From Schwartzia succinivorans DSM 10502 (GTDB lineage Bacteria; Bacillota; Negativicutes; Selenomonadales; Selenomonadaceae), in assembly GCF_900129225.1 (NCBI RefSeq), contig NZ_FQUG01000005.1, forward strand, positions 1-64,000: a stretch of 64,000 nucleotides of DNA, given 5' to 3'. Below the pieces are notes generated by a model, which saw nothing but the letters and a program-made list of their open reading frames with translations, was not told the origin of the DNA and searched no databases. Each line of letters starts with the position of its first letter. The stretch's first letter is position 1. Positions 1 through 8,465 of the stretch are shown one piece after another. The translations under genes and the position numbers were made by a program.

Positions 1-104
1 ACAAGCTGGTAAGGCACCTTGAAGACGACAAGGTTGATAGGTTGGGAGTGGAAGTCCCGTGAGGGATGAAGCGGACCAATACTAATATGCCGAGGGCTTG
101 ACTT
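1..104 (+). rRNA. rrl: 23S ribosomal RNA, 3' end (partial)
   Basis: The window opens inside the last ~100 nt of 23S rRNA. The conserved tail is readable: GGTTGATAGG, GAGGGATGAAGCGGACCAAT and ACTAATATGCCGAGGGCTTG, which pairs with the 5' end of the mature molecule outside the window. The exact 3' end near 104 is estimated from the usual position of the GGCTTGAC ending. Confidence 0.93.
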
Positions 105-170
105 ACAAGACTAAAATGTTCGAATCTTCTTCTGTATAGTTTTGAGAGAGCAATCTCTTAACAAAATATA

Positions 171-287
171 TCCGGTGGTGATGCCTACGTGGTTCCACCT
201 GTTCCCATTCCGAACACAGTAGTTAAGCACGTAAAGGCCGAAAGTACTTGGCTGGAGACGGCCCGGGAGGATAGGAAGCTGCCGGTT
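171..287 (+). rRNA. rrf: 5S ribosomal RNA
   Basis: Typical bacterial 5S sequence: CCGGTGGTGATGCCTACGTG at the 5' end, the loop-A/B core CCATTCCGAACACAG, and a 3' end (GAAGCTGCCGG) complementary to the start. It lies about 67 nt after 23S with no tRNA between them, so the operon order is 23S-5S, followed by a strong terminator. Confidence 0.95.
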
Positions 288-290
288 GAT

Positions 291-322
291 AAAGAGACAT
301 GTATAACGCATGTCTCTTTTTT
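291..322 (+). terminator. rRNA operon terminator
   Basis: Perfect inverted repeat AAAGAGACATG / CATGTCTCTTT with a 7-nt loop, followed by a T run, directly after 5S rRNA. Confidence 0.9.
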
Positions 323-389
323 CGTGTATAGGAGTTACACCTTGTATGCAGCTCCTATTTTGTATGTTTTAGTCTGATTGATAATATAG

Positions 390-531
390 TATAACTCGGC
401 AAAAGATGTCCCCCACTTCTGTAAGTGGGGGAATTGGCAAATAACAGGCGGTGAGCATATATCTCCCGCCTCGTTGAAATGCCTTCAATCAAAGTTTGCC
501 TATGGCAAACTTTGATTGAAGGCATTATAAT
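390..531 (+). repeat. Structured dispersed repeat, family 1, copy 1
   Basis: Starts TATAACTCGGCAAAAGATG, then a CCCCCACTT/AAGTGGGGG hairpin, the shared core CAAATAACAGGCGGTGAGCA, a GGCGG...CCCGCC element, and ends in GGCATTATAAT. In this copy the last hairpin is a perfect 23-bp stem (478-500 with 504-526) around a 3-nt loop. Related copies lie at 1235-1397 and 50112-50276, with a fragment at 14194-14218. No ORF covers it. It resembles a non-autonomous element or a structured RNA; the CCCCCACTT hairpin recalls IS200/IS605-type ends, but that is only a resemblance. Confidence 0.8.
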
Positions 532-578
532 TAAATAAAAGGATTTACTATCGGCTTATTGCAGGGAAGGTGAGTACG

Positions 579-1136
579 ATGAGCGTTATGGGAATTTCCG
601 GCAGCGGAGTAAATTGGGGATACAGCTGGCAGCAGAATGGATATGGTTCAAATACTTCAGACCCTTTGGCATACGGTCAGGATGCGCTGAATCCAATGGC
701 ACAGGGAGAGGAAGAACGTCAGGGACCTATTCTTAACAGCGGTTCTACCGAAAAAGCTATGGGACGTAAATCTTCTCCGGCTGAGTGCCAGACGTGTAAG
801 AACAGAAAATACCAGGACGGCTCGAACGAGATGGTGTCATTCAAGGCAGCGGGGCATATTGCGCCGAGCAATGCGGCTGCTGTAGTAATGGGCCATGAGC
901 AGGAACATGTATCGAATGCTTATCAGAAGGCTGCGAACAATAACGGCGAGGTTGTTCGTGCTTCAGTACGCTTAAAGACTGATGTTTGTCCGGAATGCGG
1001 GCGAACCTACATTTCAGGTGGTGAAACCTCTACGCAGATACGGTACTACAACGAGTCAAATCCGTATCAGAAGGATATGAAGGAATCAGACGCGGACAAT
1101 AAGTACCGTGGGATGAATGTAGATATTGCGGCATAA
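579..1136 (+). CDS. Putative zinc-metallopeptidase-like protein with HEQEH motif
   Basis: About 185 aa. The ATG at 579 is preferred over an upstream GTG at 570 because GGAAGG at 565-570 is then well spaced. The N-terminal ~60 residues are polar and low in complexity. The C-terminal part carries a CxxC pair (CQTC), the metal-ligand-like motif HEQEH within VMGHEQEHVSNA, and a second CxxC (CPECG). This CxxC...HExEH...CPECG layout occurs in small Firmicutes proteins annotated as putative metalloproteases; I recall the pattern but no characterised member. No signal peptide is visible. It stands alone between two copies of the family 1 repeat and has its own terminator. Peptidase activity is inference. 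Confidence 0.7.
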   Translation: MSVMGISGSGVNWGYSWQQNGYGSNTSDPLAYGQDALNPMAQGEEERQGPILNSGSTEKAMGRKSSPAECQTCKNRKYQDGSNEMVSFKAAGHIAPSNAAAVVMGHEQEHVSNAYQKAANNNGEVVRASVRLKTDVCPECGRTYISGGETSTQIRYYNESNPYQKDMKESDADNKYRGMNVDIAA

Positions 1137-1147
1137 TGCAGCAGATG

Positions 1148-1175
1148 AGCGGAGCCAAAAGGTTCCGCTTTTTCC
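1148..1175 (+). terminator. Terminator after the HEQEH gene
   Basis: AGCGGAGCC, AAAA loop, GGTTCCGCT (one wobble), then TTTTCC, 11 nt past the stop codon. Confidence 0.75.
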
Positions 1176-1234
1176 TTCTGTGATTAATAGATTATTTTGT
1201 AATGTTAATTTAACTAACAATAACGCTGTCATGG

Positions 1235-1397
1235 TATAACTCGGCAAAAGATGTCCCCCACTTATGTAACTGGGGGCTGGGACAAATAACAGGCGGTGAG
1301 CATATCTCCCGCCTCGCGCGACGCGAAGCTAGTGCCATTGGCAAAATGCCGCAGAGGAAAGTTTGCCTTGGCAAACTTTGATTGAAGGCATTATAAT
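1235..1397 (+). repeat. Structured dispersed repeat, family 1, copy 2
   Basis: Same order as copy 1: TATAACTCGGCAAAAGATG, CCCCCACTT hairpin, CAAATAACAGGCGGTGAGCA, then CTCGCGCGACGCGAAGCTAG and GCCATTGGCAAAATGCC, which copy 3 shares and copy 1 lacks. The last hairpin is AAAGTTTGCC/GGCAAACTTT (1358-1379), and the 3' end TTGATTGAAGGCATTATAAT equals copy 1. It fills most of the gap before the next gene. Confidence 0.8.
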
Positions 1398-1434
1398 AAT
1401 AGATAAACTTAAATTAGGAGGAATACCTGCATTT

Positions 1435-2949
1435 ATGGATAATGTCTATCAGAAGGTTGCGCTTTTTTATGAGAAACGCAGCGCGCTTAACCCTTTGGTC
1501 AGGCAGTCACGGATTGAAAGATATCTAAGACAGCTTGCATGGAAGGGTAGCAGTGATGATGAACTCAGAAAAATCTGGGGTGCGCTTTCTGTTCTTTTAG
1601 ATTATGTTTTCAGCTCGGGACTGTTTTCTTTTGCCGCGCTCACGGAGTATGACTACCATGAGATTATGTATCGGCTTAAGGACGAGCATCCGGAGATGAA
1701 GTTCAATGAGCATTTTGTTAATGGGATGTTTGGAATTTTCTCGGATTTTTTGAGCGAATACTGTGGCAGGGATTCTGCTCATGTTAAGGCCATGGAAACG
1801 GCCAGGGAATCTTTTTTTAAGGACGGGGTGTTTTCCTGCCCGGAGCGGCCATCCTTTGATTCTGTGTATGAAAAGCTGAATCATGAGGAGGAGATTACGC
1901 CTGAGGAAGAGGATAAAATAAATGACGACCTTGCATCGCTGGTTGACCGGGTTCAGCGTTTTTTCCTTCAGCCTGCCTTCCGCTCCGACTATCTCAGAGC
2001 GCGGGCGCTTTTTGCCGGGCCTTACGGGGATGCTTCGCTGGAGGACAAGGAGGATTTTCTGTACGGCTTTTGGGATTATTTTTTCTTTGATTATCATATG
2101 ACGGAGGAGGATATTACACCAATCCGTTATTTTTATGAAAAAGGACGGCAGCTTTTGTCCCCAGGGGATAAATATATTCTTCAGGATCTCCTGAAGACAA
2201 GACTTTCCGTTTTTTACGTTACACATACTGAGGAAGACTGTATCTTTTGCAAAGATTTGTTTACCGATGAGGACATGCTTCTTCCTATTCCGGATAACGG
2301 CTTTACGGACTTTAAAAAGCTGATTTTATACGGACACGTATATCCTGAGGGAATTATGCTTTTGAATTATGTAACTGCAGTGCAGGCTTCGACGCATCTC
2401 AGAAAGCGCATAAAGGAAGAGGTGCTTGCACAGTATGAGTCCTTCAAGAAATATCAGATGCCGCACGCGTCGCTGAATGATTTTTTTACACGTCATGCAA
2501 TAGCGGTCAGGCATACAATCAATATTTTGGCAAATTACGCGCAGCTTAAGGTAATGCATGCAACTTCAGAGGAAATTCCGCTTCGGCCTGAGGGGAACGC
2601 TGCACTGCTTTCTCCGGGGCAGGATGAGATTGAGGAAAGGGCGTTAAGCTTTGGTTTCAGCTGCTATGCCGCAGAGATGGCAAAAAGGATGTACGCGGAT
2701 TACGTTTCTGTTACCGGAAGGCGTGAGCTTAGAAGTCGCAGGGCTGTTACGGCTGCGGTACTGATTCTTGTCCAGGGCCTTAACGGTATGGATTATATGG
2801 TTCCCGATGATATTATCCGTGAGGAACAAACTACGAAGCATGCGACTATTGCGATGATAGAGAAAATCGGTGAAGCGCTTCATATGGAGGAGCTGGACCC
2901 GAGATACAGGACTGAAGAGGGGTATGTACAGGCGTTGTATTCGACGTGA
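1435..2949 (+). CDS. Conserved-looking hypothetical protein
   Basis: About 504 aa, not recognised. The frame is open from 1363, but the first 72 nt lie inside the repeat. The ATG at 1435 with AGGAGG (1415-1420 region) upstream is the likely start (MDNVYQKVALFYEKRSA). The protein is rich in aromatic and charged residues and predicted mostly helical, with no signal peptide or membrane segment. A CIFC pair sits near residue 290. It ends 45 nt before a small zinc-ribbon membrane protein that may be co-transcribed. No function is proposed. Confidence 0.75.
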   Translation: MDNVYQKVALFYEKRSALNPLVRQSRIERYLRQLAWKGSSDDELRKIWGALSVLLDYVFSSGLFSFAALTEYDYHEIMYRLKDEHPEMKFNEHFVNGMFGIFSDFLSEYCGRDSAHVKAMETARESFFKDGVFSCPERPSFDSVYEKLNHEEEITPEEEDKINDDLASLVDRVQRFFLQPAFRSDYLRARALFAGPYGDASLEDKEDFLYGFWDYFFFDYHMTEEDITPIRYFYEKGRQLLSPGDKYILQDLLKTRLSVFYVTHTEEDCIFCKDLFTDEDMLLPIPDNGFTDFKKLILYGHVYPEGIMLLNYVTAVQASTHLRKRIKEEVLAQYESFKKYQMPHASLNDFFTRHAIAVRHTINILANYAQLKVMHATSEEIPLRPEGNAALLSPGQDEIEERALSFGFSCYAAEMAKRMYADYVSVTGRRELRSRRAVTAAVLILVQGLNGMDYMVPDDIIREEQTTKHATIAMIEKIGEALHMEELDPRYRTEEGYVQALYST

Positions 2950-2996
2950 TAATGTACGATACAAAATTATTTCAGCCATGAAAAGGAGGCGGTGTG

Positions 2997-3377
2997 ATGC
3001 GCTGTGAACGATGCGGTTCCGAAATGAATGCGGAGGGGAAATGTCCTGTCTGTGACGCTTCAGGAGCGTCGGAAAACAAGGTGCGTGTACTTACGCCGGA
3101 TGAAAAGATAAATTATGATGGAGTTACTATTGAGGAGCCCGGTTCTTATGATGAAAACAGCGGCCCCAGACAGGATATACGTTTTGAGCGTACGTCCTCA
3201 GGACCGCGGATTCACTATATGAGCTTTGGCAGCGGCAGTCCGCTGATGCGTAAAATCTGGCTCTTTTTGATAATTGCCGGGATTCTGGCATTTATCTTCT
3301 TTATTGCCCTGCCTGTGGCTGTTGTTGGCCTTGTTATTGCGGCGGCTGTATGGCTCTTTTTCAGCTTTTTTGGCTGA
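2997..3377 (+). CDS. Zinc-ribbon protein with C-terminal membrane anchor
   Basis: 126 aa. The N-terminus holds a zinc ribbon (CERCG at residues 3-7 and CPVC at about 16-19). A polar linker follows, then a strongly hydrophobic C-terminal stretch from residue ~85 to the end that could form one long or two short helices (FLIIAGILAFIFFIALPVAVV). ATG 2997 is chosen over GTG 2994 because AAAGGAGG at 2982-2989 is then spaced correctly. The stop overlaps the end of the convergent tmcAL gene by 17 nt. Similar double-zinc-ribbon tail-anchored proteins are common in Firmicutes, with no assigned role. Confidence 0.75.
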   Translation: MRCERCGSEMNAEGKCPVCDASGASENKVRVLTPDEKINYDGVTIEEPGSYDENSGPRQDIRFERTSSGPRIHYMSFGSGSPLMRKIWLFLIIAGILAFIFFIALPVAVVGLVIAAAVWLFFSFFG

Positions 3378-4596
3378 TGGGCTTTACATATACAGGGGAA
3401 AGAAGGAAATCCTCTCCTGCGTGAGGAATCGGGTCAAGCATGAGTCCCCTTATATCTGAAGCAAGCGTATCATAGCGCAGCATCCGCTGGGCCATGTTGT
3501 CGGGTTCATCCGCGCCGTGCCGCAAAAACGGCCTTACCCGTGATATAATCGGAAGGCGGCTTTTTTCACGTATAATCTTGAGAAGACCTCTGCCGCGTTC
3601 GTTAAAGGCGAGTACGCGGATGTAAAGAGGACCGAGACGGTCGAATTCCATGAGTTCTGAGGGTGAAAAAGAAAGCAGGAGCGCCAGCAGCGTTCTGGTG
3701 ATACGGCTCATGGGATATCGGCGGCTTCTTAAGGCAATGCAGAAGTCCTCGAGTGAATCTGCATTCTTTGCTGCTTCAAGAATACGATTCTCAAGACCTT
3801 CGGAAATTCCGAAGCCTGCGGCAAGGTCGCTGGGCGTCATGGTGTAGAGCTTCGCAAGGAGCGGGCGGAAAAGGTGTTCGCGCTCCGGGAAGCTTTTCTC
3901 GGCCGTCAGAGAAGAAAAGACAGAAGCAGGAACCGCGGTGCGGAGTGCTTCGGTAAGTCCGTGCTTCATTATACTGTTTCTTATGGCAGAGGCACTGGGA
4001 TATTTGCCGGAAAGCTCCGTATCGTTGTAGGCACTGCCTTCCCTGAGCAGCGGAAGCGCATGAAGCTCAGGTGCGAAGGTATGGATTGCCCGAAGGTATT
4101 CGACAGCGAGAATAGTGTTTGGCCGACGCAGCGCATCAGCCTCGTCAGCTGTCAGTGACAGCGCCTTTGTAACAGCTGCCGCATATGAAAGCCCATCCTT
4201 CATGGTGCTTCGGATTGCCTGCTGCGTTTCGCCGCTTTGCAGTCTTTCGGCGATTGAGGAAAGAAATTCTGCATCGTCGGTTTCCGTGCCGAAGGAAAGC
4301 GTATCCACTATACCAAGTGCTGCCAGAAGGCGCACACCACCCTCGGCAAAATACTGCGCGCTTCTGACAGCGAAAACCGTCGGAAGCTCGATTACGAGGT
4401 CAGCGCCGTTTTCAACTGCACAGCGGGCCCGCACTCCCTTTGAAAGAATGGCGGCACTGCCGCGCTGGGTAAAGGCTCCGCTCATGCAGACCACTATAGA
4501 TGCATCGGCACCGAGTTTTTTTCTGATTTTTTCAATCTGAAGACGGTGCCCGTTATGAAAAGGATTATATTCGGCTATAATGCCGGAGGTGTACAT
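3361..4596 (-). CDS. tmcAL: tRNA(Met) cytidine acetate ligase TmcAL
   Basis: 411 aa, the usual length for this family (formerly YlbM, DUF795). TmcAL uses acetate and ATP to acetylate the wobble cytidine (ac4C34) of elongator tRNA-Met. The N-terminal nucleotidyltransferase signature is clear: GIIAEYNPFHNGH with the HxGH-like NGH, then VVCMSGAFTQRG, and ADLVIELPTVFAVRSAQYFA. The middle (REGSAYND, YPSASAIRNSI) and the C-terminal helical part fit the family. It is the only minus-strand gene in this stretch and is convergent with, and overlaps, the zinc-ribbon gene. Confidence 0.93.
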   Translation of the reverse strand: MYTSGIIAEYNPFHNGHRLQIEKIRKKLGADASIVVCMSGAFTQRGSAAILSKGVRARCAVENGADLVIELPTVFAVRSAQYFAEGGVRLLAALGIVDTLSFGTETDDAEFLSSIAERLQSGETQQAIRSTMKDGLSYAAAVTKALSLTADEADALRRPNTILAVEYLRAIHTFAPELHALPLLREGSAYNDTELSGKYPSASAIRNSIMKHGLTEALRTAVPASVFSSLTAEKSFPEREHLFRPLLAKLYTMTPSDLAAGFGISEGLENRILEAAKNADSLEDFCIALRSRRYPMSRITRTLLALLLSFSPSELMEFDRLGPLYIRVLAFNERGRGLLKIIREKSRLPIISRVRPFLRHGADEPDNMAQRMLRYDTLASDIRGLMLDPIPHAGEDFLLSPVYVKPISQKS

Positions 4597-4668
4597 AATT
4601 CTCGCCCCTTTGCTTTTTCAAGTGTAACAGAAAAGCAGGGGAAAGAGAAGAAGGAAAGGAAAGTGAAA

Positions 4669-5415
4669 ATGGGTATCTTGTCAATGCCGGCTATATTTGC
4701 CGCAATCTTCATCATGGTAGTTCTTTGTTTTGCGTGTCTTGTTATGATGATACGCGTGAAGGGAATCGGAATGCGGCTCACATTTCTTGGAGCTGCAATG
4801 GTGCTTCTTGTCGTTATGGCGGTGTTTTCCATAACAGAATTTCAGATGCAGAGTATGGAAAAGCCGGAAAAGAAACCCGTGCAGGAAGAAACAAAGGACA
4901 AAAAGACACCGTCACAGCTTGCTCATTCTTACGGCTCAGTCGAGCTTAAAATAGATGAGGCGACGATTCCGAAGAATGAAGACAAGCTTCGTCAGCCTGA
5001 AAAGCTTGATTTGGAGACGGGAAATAAATCAACAGCGTCACCGCAGAAGCAGCAGGAAATCCGCCGCGTCGGCCGGCATTTGGGAGCCATAGAGCAGGAG
5101 CTTTTCGACAAGCTGGTCAAGCTTGACGCACAGAAGCAGGAGATTTCATCCGCCCAGGCATCAGGGCTTTTGGATAACTATGATTCGCTCTTGAAAATAT
5201 CGCAGATAAAGCTGCAGCAGGCAAAGCTTATTGAGCTTGCCATGCAGGAAAAGCTGAAGGTTCTTGACGAAGCAGTTGAGCTTACAGAGGATGAAAAGGC
5301 TAAAGACCGTGAACGCGTACAGCAGCGTATGCAGGCAGCTCAGCAAAAGCAGCAGGAATACAATCAGGTGATTTCGGAGATAACTGCAAATCCGGAGGTA
5401 TTCCATAAGCTCTAA
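4669..5415 (+). CDS. Membrane-anchored coiled-coil protein
   Basis: 248 aa starting MGILSMPAIF. The frame is open upstream to 4546, but that part overlaps tmcAL on the other strand; GGAAAGGAAAG before ATG 4669 supports this start. Two hydrophobic segments (about residues 5-24 and 30-50) suggest a hairpin in the membrane. A Lys/Glu-rich linker follows, then a long Gln/Lys/Glu-rich helix (about residues 125-245) with heptad-like spacing. No known family is recognised. Its TAA stop is formed by the end of a short inverted-repeat element (5413-5450). It precedes mnmA by 51 nt. Confidence 0.7.
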   Translation: MGILSMPAIFAAIFIMVVLCFACLVMMIRVKGIGMRLTFLGAAMVLLVVMAVFSITEFQMQSMEKPEKKPVQEETKDKKTPSQLAHSYGSVELKIDEATIPKNEDKLRQPEKLDLETGNKSTASPQKQQEIRRVGRHLGAIEQELFDKLVKLDAQKQEISSAQASGLLDNYDSLLKISQIKLQQAKLIELAMQEKLKVLDEAVELTEDEKAKDRERVQQRMQAAQQKQQEYNQVISEITANPEVFHKL

Positions 5416-5450
5416 GGAAACGAATTGACTTGTTCGGCGTTTTCATAAGG
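5413..5450. repeat. Minimal foldback element (MITE relic)
   Basis: Begins TAAGGAAACGAATTGA and ends TGTTCGGCGTTTTCATAAGG. The reverse complement of the right end (GAAAACGCCGAACAA) matches the left end of the larger foldback element at 37927-38092 (GGAAACACCGAACAA). This looks like the two ends of that element with the middle deleted. Its first three bases are the stop codon of the preceding gene. Confidence 0.6.
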
Positions 5451-5466
5451 GGAGGAAGAATTAAGA

Positions 5467-6561
5467 ATGACAGAAAAGAAGCGTGTACTCGCCGCAATGA
5501 GCGGAGGAGTAGACAGCTCCGTTACGGCGGCACTTCTTTTGGAGCAGGGTTATGAGGTCATCGGAGTTACCATGCGTCTTTCGGAAGAAAGCCGGGAGGC
5601 AGATGACGATAAGGGCTGCTGCTCTATAAAATCGGTAAATGACGCACAGCATGTTGCCTCAATCCTTGGAATTCCGCACTATGTGCTGGACTTCCGCGAA
5701 CAGTTCGAGAAGCATGTAATATGTAATTTCCTGGATGAATACGCCAAAGGCAGGACCCCAAATCCGTGTATCGAGTGCAACAGGGCCATGAAATTCGGTG
5801 CCCTCATGCAGAAGGCGCGGGAGCTGGGAGCGGACTTTGTGGCAACGGGCCACTATGCGCGCATAACATATAATGAGGAAAAAGGACTTTATGAGCTGAA
5901 AAAGGGACTGGACGAGAAAAAGGACCAGTCCTATGTGCTCTATCACCTGAATCAGGAAACTCTGGCACATTTTCTCCTGCCTCTCGGGGGCTTTACAAAG
6001 CCTGAGGTACGGGAGATGGCAGAGAAGTATAAGCTTCCTGTAGCCCATAAGGCAGAAAGTCAGGAAATATGCTTTATACCCGATGACGACCATGGGCGCT
6101 TCTTGCGTGAGCATCGTCCTGAGGCATTGATTCCGGGGGATATTGTCGATATGGAAGGACACGTGCTGGGACATCACCTGGGAGTGCCCCTCTACACCAT
6201 AGGGCAGCGCAAGGGCCTGGGCATAGCAGCACCGGAGCCGCTTTACGTTGTCAGACTGGATACTGAGCACAATCGTGTTATAGTAGGCGGAGCGCAGGAT
6301 GTATTTTTCGGAGGGCTTACCGCGGGGAATGTGTCATGGACTATTCCTGCTCCGACGGAGCCTTTGAGATGTACAGCGAAAGTGCGCTATGGACGGCGTG
6401 AGGGAGCGTGCACGGCTGAAATCACGGTGGATGGAGCACTTCATGTTGTCTTCGATGAACCCCAGCGCGCAGTAACGCCGGGGCAGTCTGTTGTACTCTA
6501 TGACGGTGAGCGCGTATTGGGAGGCGGCATCATAGAAAGCGCCGAGCCGGTAAAAAAGTAA
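5467..6561 (+). CDS. mnmA: tRNA-specific 2-thiouridylase MnmA
   Basis: 364 aa, standard length. MnmA activates U34 of tRNA-Lys, -Glu and -Gln with ATP and transfers sulfur to make s2U. Visible features: PP-loop SGGVDSS (residues 12-18), catalytic Cys101 in TPNPCIECN, FVATGHYARI, KKDQSYVLY and the second catalytic Cys202 in SQEICFIPDDD. The C-terminal beta-barrel domain begins around HHLGVPLYTIGQRKGLG. Start ATG 5467 has GGGGAGGAAG upstream. It is followed by an unrelated membrane protein gene after ~120 nt. Confidence 0.96.
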   Translation: MTEKKRVLAAMSGGVDSSVTAALLLEQGYEVIGVTMRLSEESREADDDKGCCSIKSVNDAQHVASILGIPHYVLDFREQFEKHVICNFLDEYAKGRTPNPCIECNRAMKFGALMQKARELGADFVATGHYARITYNEEKGLYELKKGLDEKKDQSYVLYHLNQETLAHFLLPLGGFTKPEVREMAEKYKLPVAHKAESQEICFIPDDDHGRFLREHRPEALIPGDIVDMEGHVLGHHLGVPLYTIGQRKGLGIAAPEPLYVVRLDTEHNRVIVGGAQDVFFGGLTAGNVSWTIPAPTEPLRCTAKVRYGRREGACTAEITVDGALHVVFDEPQRAVTPGQSVVLYDGERVLGGGIIESAEPVKK

Positions 6562-6683
6562 CATGAAATTTTGTTTAGAGAATTTCTTGCGAATTGCTTT
6601 GACTGGGTGCATAATATGGTAAACAGGAAACGACGTGCATTTGTTTTTGCAAGTTTTTGTTACAGATTGGAAGGATGATTCCG

Positions 6684-7736
6684 ATGGCAGGCGGATTTTC
6701 AAAACAGGGAAAGCTAAGGCTTATCATAGCGGCGCTCATACTGGCTGCCGCCGTGGCAGGCGGAGTTACATGGTATTTCGGTTATTATACAAAGACACCG
6801 GAGTACTCTGTCCGTATGATGCAGGAAGCTGTTGCGAAGCATGACCAGGAAAAATTTGCCCGCTATGTGGATGTTGAAAACCTCGTAAACACCTCCTGTG
6901 ATGCGTTGTTCGAAGGAATCATGGATGCCGACGCTTCCATGAACGACGCCCAGAGAAACGCAGTGGCGGGCTACATGGACTTTTTCAAGGCTCCGCTTCG
7001 TGCAGGCTTTACATCTGTTATCAAGGATTTCGTAAAAACAGGTGAATGGGGCGGAAATGCCGGCGGCACCGCAGCGCTCTCGGTTGATTCCGACGTCGTG
7101 GTTAACAAGGCAGGCCTGAAAAATATTACATTCCGCGGATTAGAAGGAATAGAGCAGAACAAAGAGGACGGTACAGCAGTCGTGTCTGCCTGCGTTTTCC
7201 CTGAAGATGTAGGTCAGGAATTTGTACTGAAGGGCCTCCTGAAAAAAACAGAGGACGGCTTCTGGAGGCTGGAGGAAATCTCCAATTTCCGTGAATTCAT
7301 ACGGTTTATCGCAGTATCGAGACAGGGCAGAGTAAAAGCCTATGTCGAAGAAACAGACCGAATCATGCAGGCACATGACGCCGCTATTCATGAGCTTGAC
7401 AAAAAATTCGTAGACATCGTGCAGACAGGAAACCTCAGTCAGGACGCTACAAGAATGGCGCTCAGAAAAGTAATGCTGGAGGAAATACTTCCGGACTGGC
7501 AGAAACGCCATGAGGAGCTTGCGGCCGTCGAGGTTCCGCAGGCAGCTCAGACACTGCACCGCCTGCGCCTCCATATATGTGAGCTTCGTGAGTCCTACGC
7601 CAAAACCTACGCCGAATGGCTGGAAACAAAAGCTGCGCCGACCATCCGCAAAGCGAACGAAATGCGCCGCGACGTAAAAGAAATGGAAAGCGAAGCAAAA
7701 CGTATCCGTGAACAGATGCGCGCAAAAGGTCTTTGA
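6684..7736 (+). CDS. Membrane-anchored DUF2939-like protein, paralogue 1
   Basis: 350 aa. ATG 6684 is chosen because GGAAGG (6669-6674) is 9 nt upstream; TTG 6657 and ATG 6675 are less well placed. One N-terminal membrane segment (about residues 10-30) is followed by TKTPEYSVRMMQEAVAKHDQ and FARYVDVENLV, a pattern like DUF2939 or other anchored lipid-binding-type domains. The C-terminal ~100 residues are helical and charged. A clear paralogue lies at 34798-35898 on the other strand, with shared blocks TPEYS, VDVENL/IDLDML, and TGEW. Function unknown; it probably faces the periplasm. Confidence 0.75.
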   Translation: MAGGFSKQGKLRLIIAALILAAAVAGGVTWYFGYYTKTPEYSVRMMQEAVAKHDQEKFARYVDVENLVNTSCDALFEGIMDADASMNDAQRNAVAGYMDFFKAPLRAGFTSVIKDFVKTGEWGGNAGGTAALSVDSDVVVNKAGLKNITFRGLEGIEQNKEDGTAVVSACVFPEDVGQEFVLKGLLKKTEDGFWRLEEISNFREFIRFIAVSRQGRVKAYVEETDRIMQAHDAAIHELDKKFVDIVQTGNLSQDATRMALRKVMLEEILPDWQKRHEELAAVEVPQAAQTLHRLRLHICELRESYAKTYAEWLETKAAPTIRKANEMRRDVKEMESEAKRIREQMRAKGL

Positions 7737-7753
7737 TACGGAAGGAGTCCTGT

Positions 7754-8404
7754 ATGACATACAAAGCAGCCGTCTTTGACCTTGACGGAACGCTCATAAA
7801 CTCACTGAGCGATTTGACCGACAGCGGAAATGAAGTATTGGAAAAATACGGAAGGCCGAAGGAAACAGAAGATGCTTTCCGCTATTTTGTCGGCAACGGC
7901 TCCAAAAAGCTGATAGAAAGAATCCTGCCTGACCTTGACAATGACGGCATTGAAAAGGCACTGGCAGAATATAAGGAAATATACGCCAAGCGTCTTTTGA
8001 ACAGGACAAAGCCTTATGACGGTATTACTGAAATGCTTGAAGAGCTCAAAAAACGCGGCATAAAAATCGGAGTCTGCACCAATAAGCACATGTCGGCGGC
8101 AGAGAAAATACTGGGAAAGCTGTTCAGAGAAGGGACATTTGATGCCTATGTTGGCGGAAGGCAGGGCGTACCGCATAAGCCTGACCCTGCCAACGTATTT
8201 TACGTTCTTGAAAAACTCGTAGTAAAGCCTGAGGAAACAGTGTATCTCGGAGACACCTCCGTGGATATGGAAACCGCGCACAACACCGGCGCGCTGGCGG
8301 TGGGAGTTACCTGGGGCTTCAGACCGGAAAAAGAACTCATAGAAAGCGGAGCGGAGATACTTATTTCGCACCCCATGGAGCTTTTTGAAAAAGTAAGATT
8401 TTGA
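7754..8404 (+). CDS. gph: HAD hydrolase, phosphoglycolate phosphatase type
   Basis: 216 aa. HAD motifs are in order: DLDGT (nucleophile Asp, residues ~9-13), motif II in CTNKHMS, motif III Lys in GVPHKPDP, and motif IV in YLGDTSVDMETA. A four-helix cap between motifs I and II marks subclass IA, to which Gph/PGP belong. Likely substrates are 2-phosphoglycolate or a similar small phosphate; substrate cannot be fixed from sequence. ATG 7754 follows GGAAGGAG and lies 15 nt after the preceding stop, so the two genes are probably co-transcribed. Confidence 0.88.
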   Translation: MTYKAAVFDLDGTLINSLSDLTDSGNEVLEKYGRPKETEDAFRYFVGNGSKKLIERILPDLDNDGIEKALAEYKEIYAKRLLNRTKPYDGITEMLEELKKRGIKIGVCTNKHMSAAEKILGKLFREGTFDAYVGGRQGVPHKPDPANVFYVLEKLVVKPEETVYLGDTSVDMETAHNTGALAVGVTWGFRPEKELIESGAEILISHPMELFEKVRF

Positions 8405-8411
8405 AGGACAA

Positions 8412-8448
8412 AACGTCCGGCAGAAAATCCCTGTCGGACGTTATTTTT
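8412..8448 (+). terminator. Terminator between gph and the rRNA methyltransferase
   Basis: AACGTCCGGCAG pairs with CTGTCGGACGTT (one wobble), 7-nt loop, then ATTTTTG. It lies just before the next start codon. Confidence 0.85.
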
Positions 8449-8465
8449 GAATGGAGAGAAACACA

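Noticed and set aside
105-170. tRNA between 23S and 5S
   Set aside because: Only 67 nt with no clover-leaf pattern.
189-377. Protein ORF across the 5S rRNA
   Set aside because: It lies on the rRNA and its terminator and lacks a translation start.
390-531. CRISPR array
   Set aside because: The repeats are three dispersed copies with hairpins, not short direct repeats with spacers.
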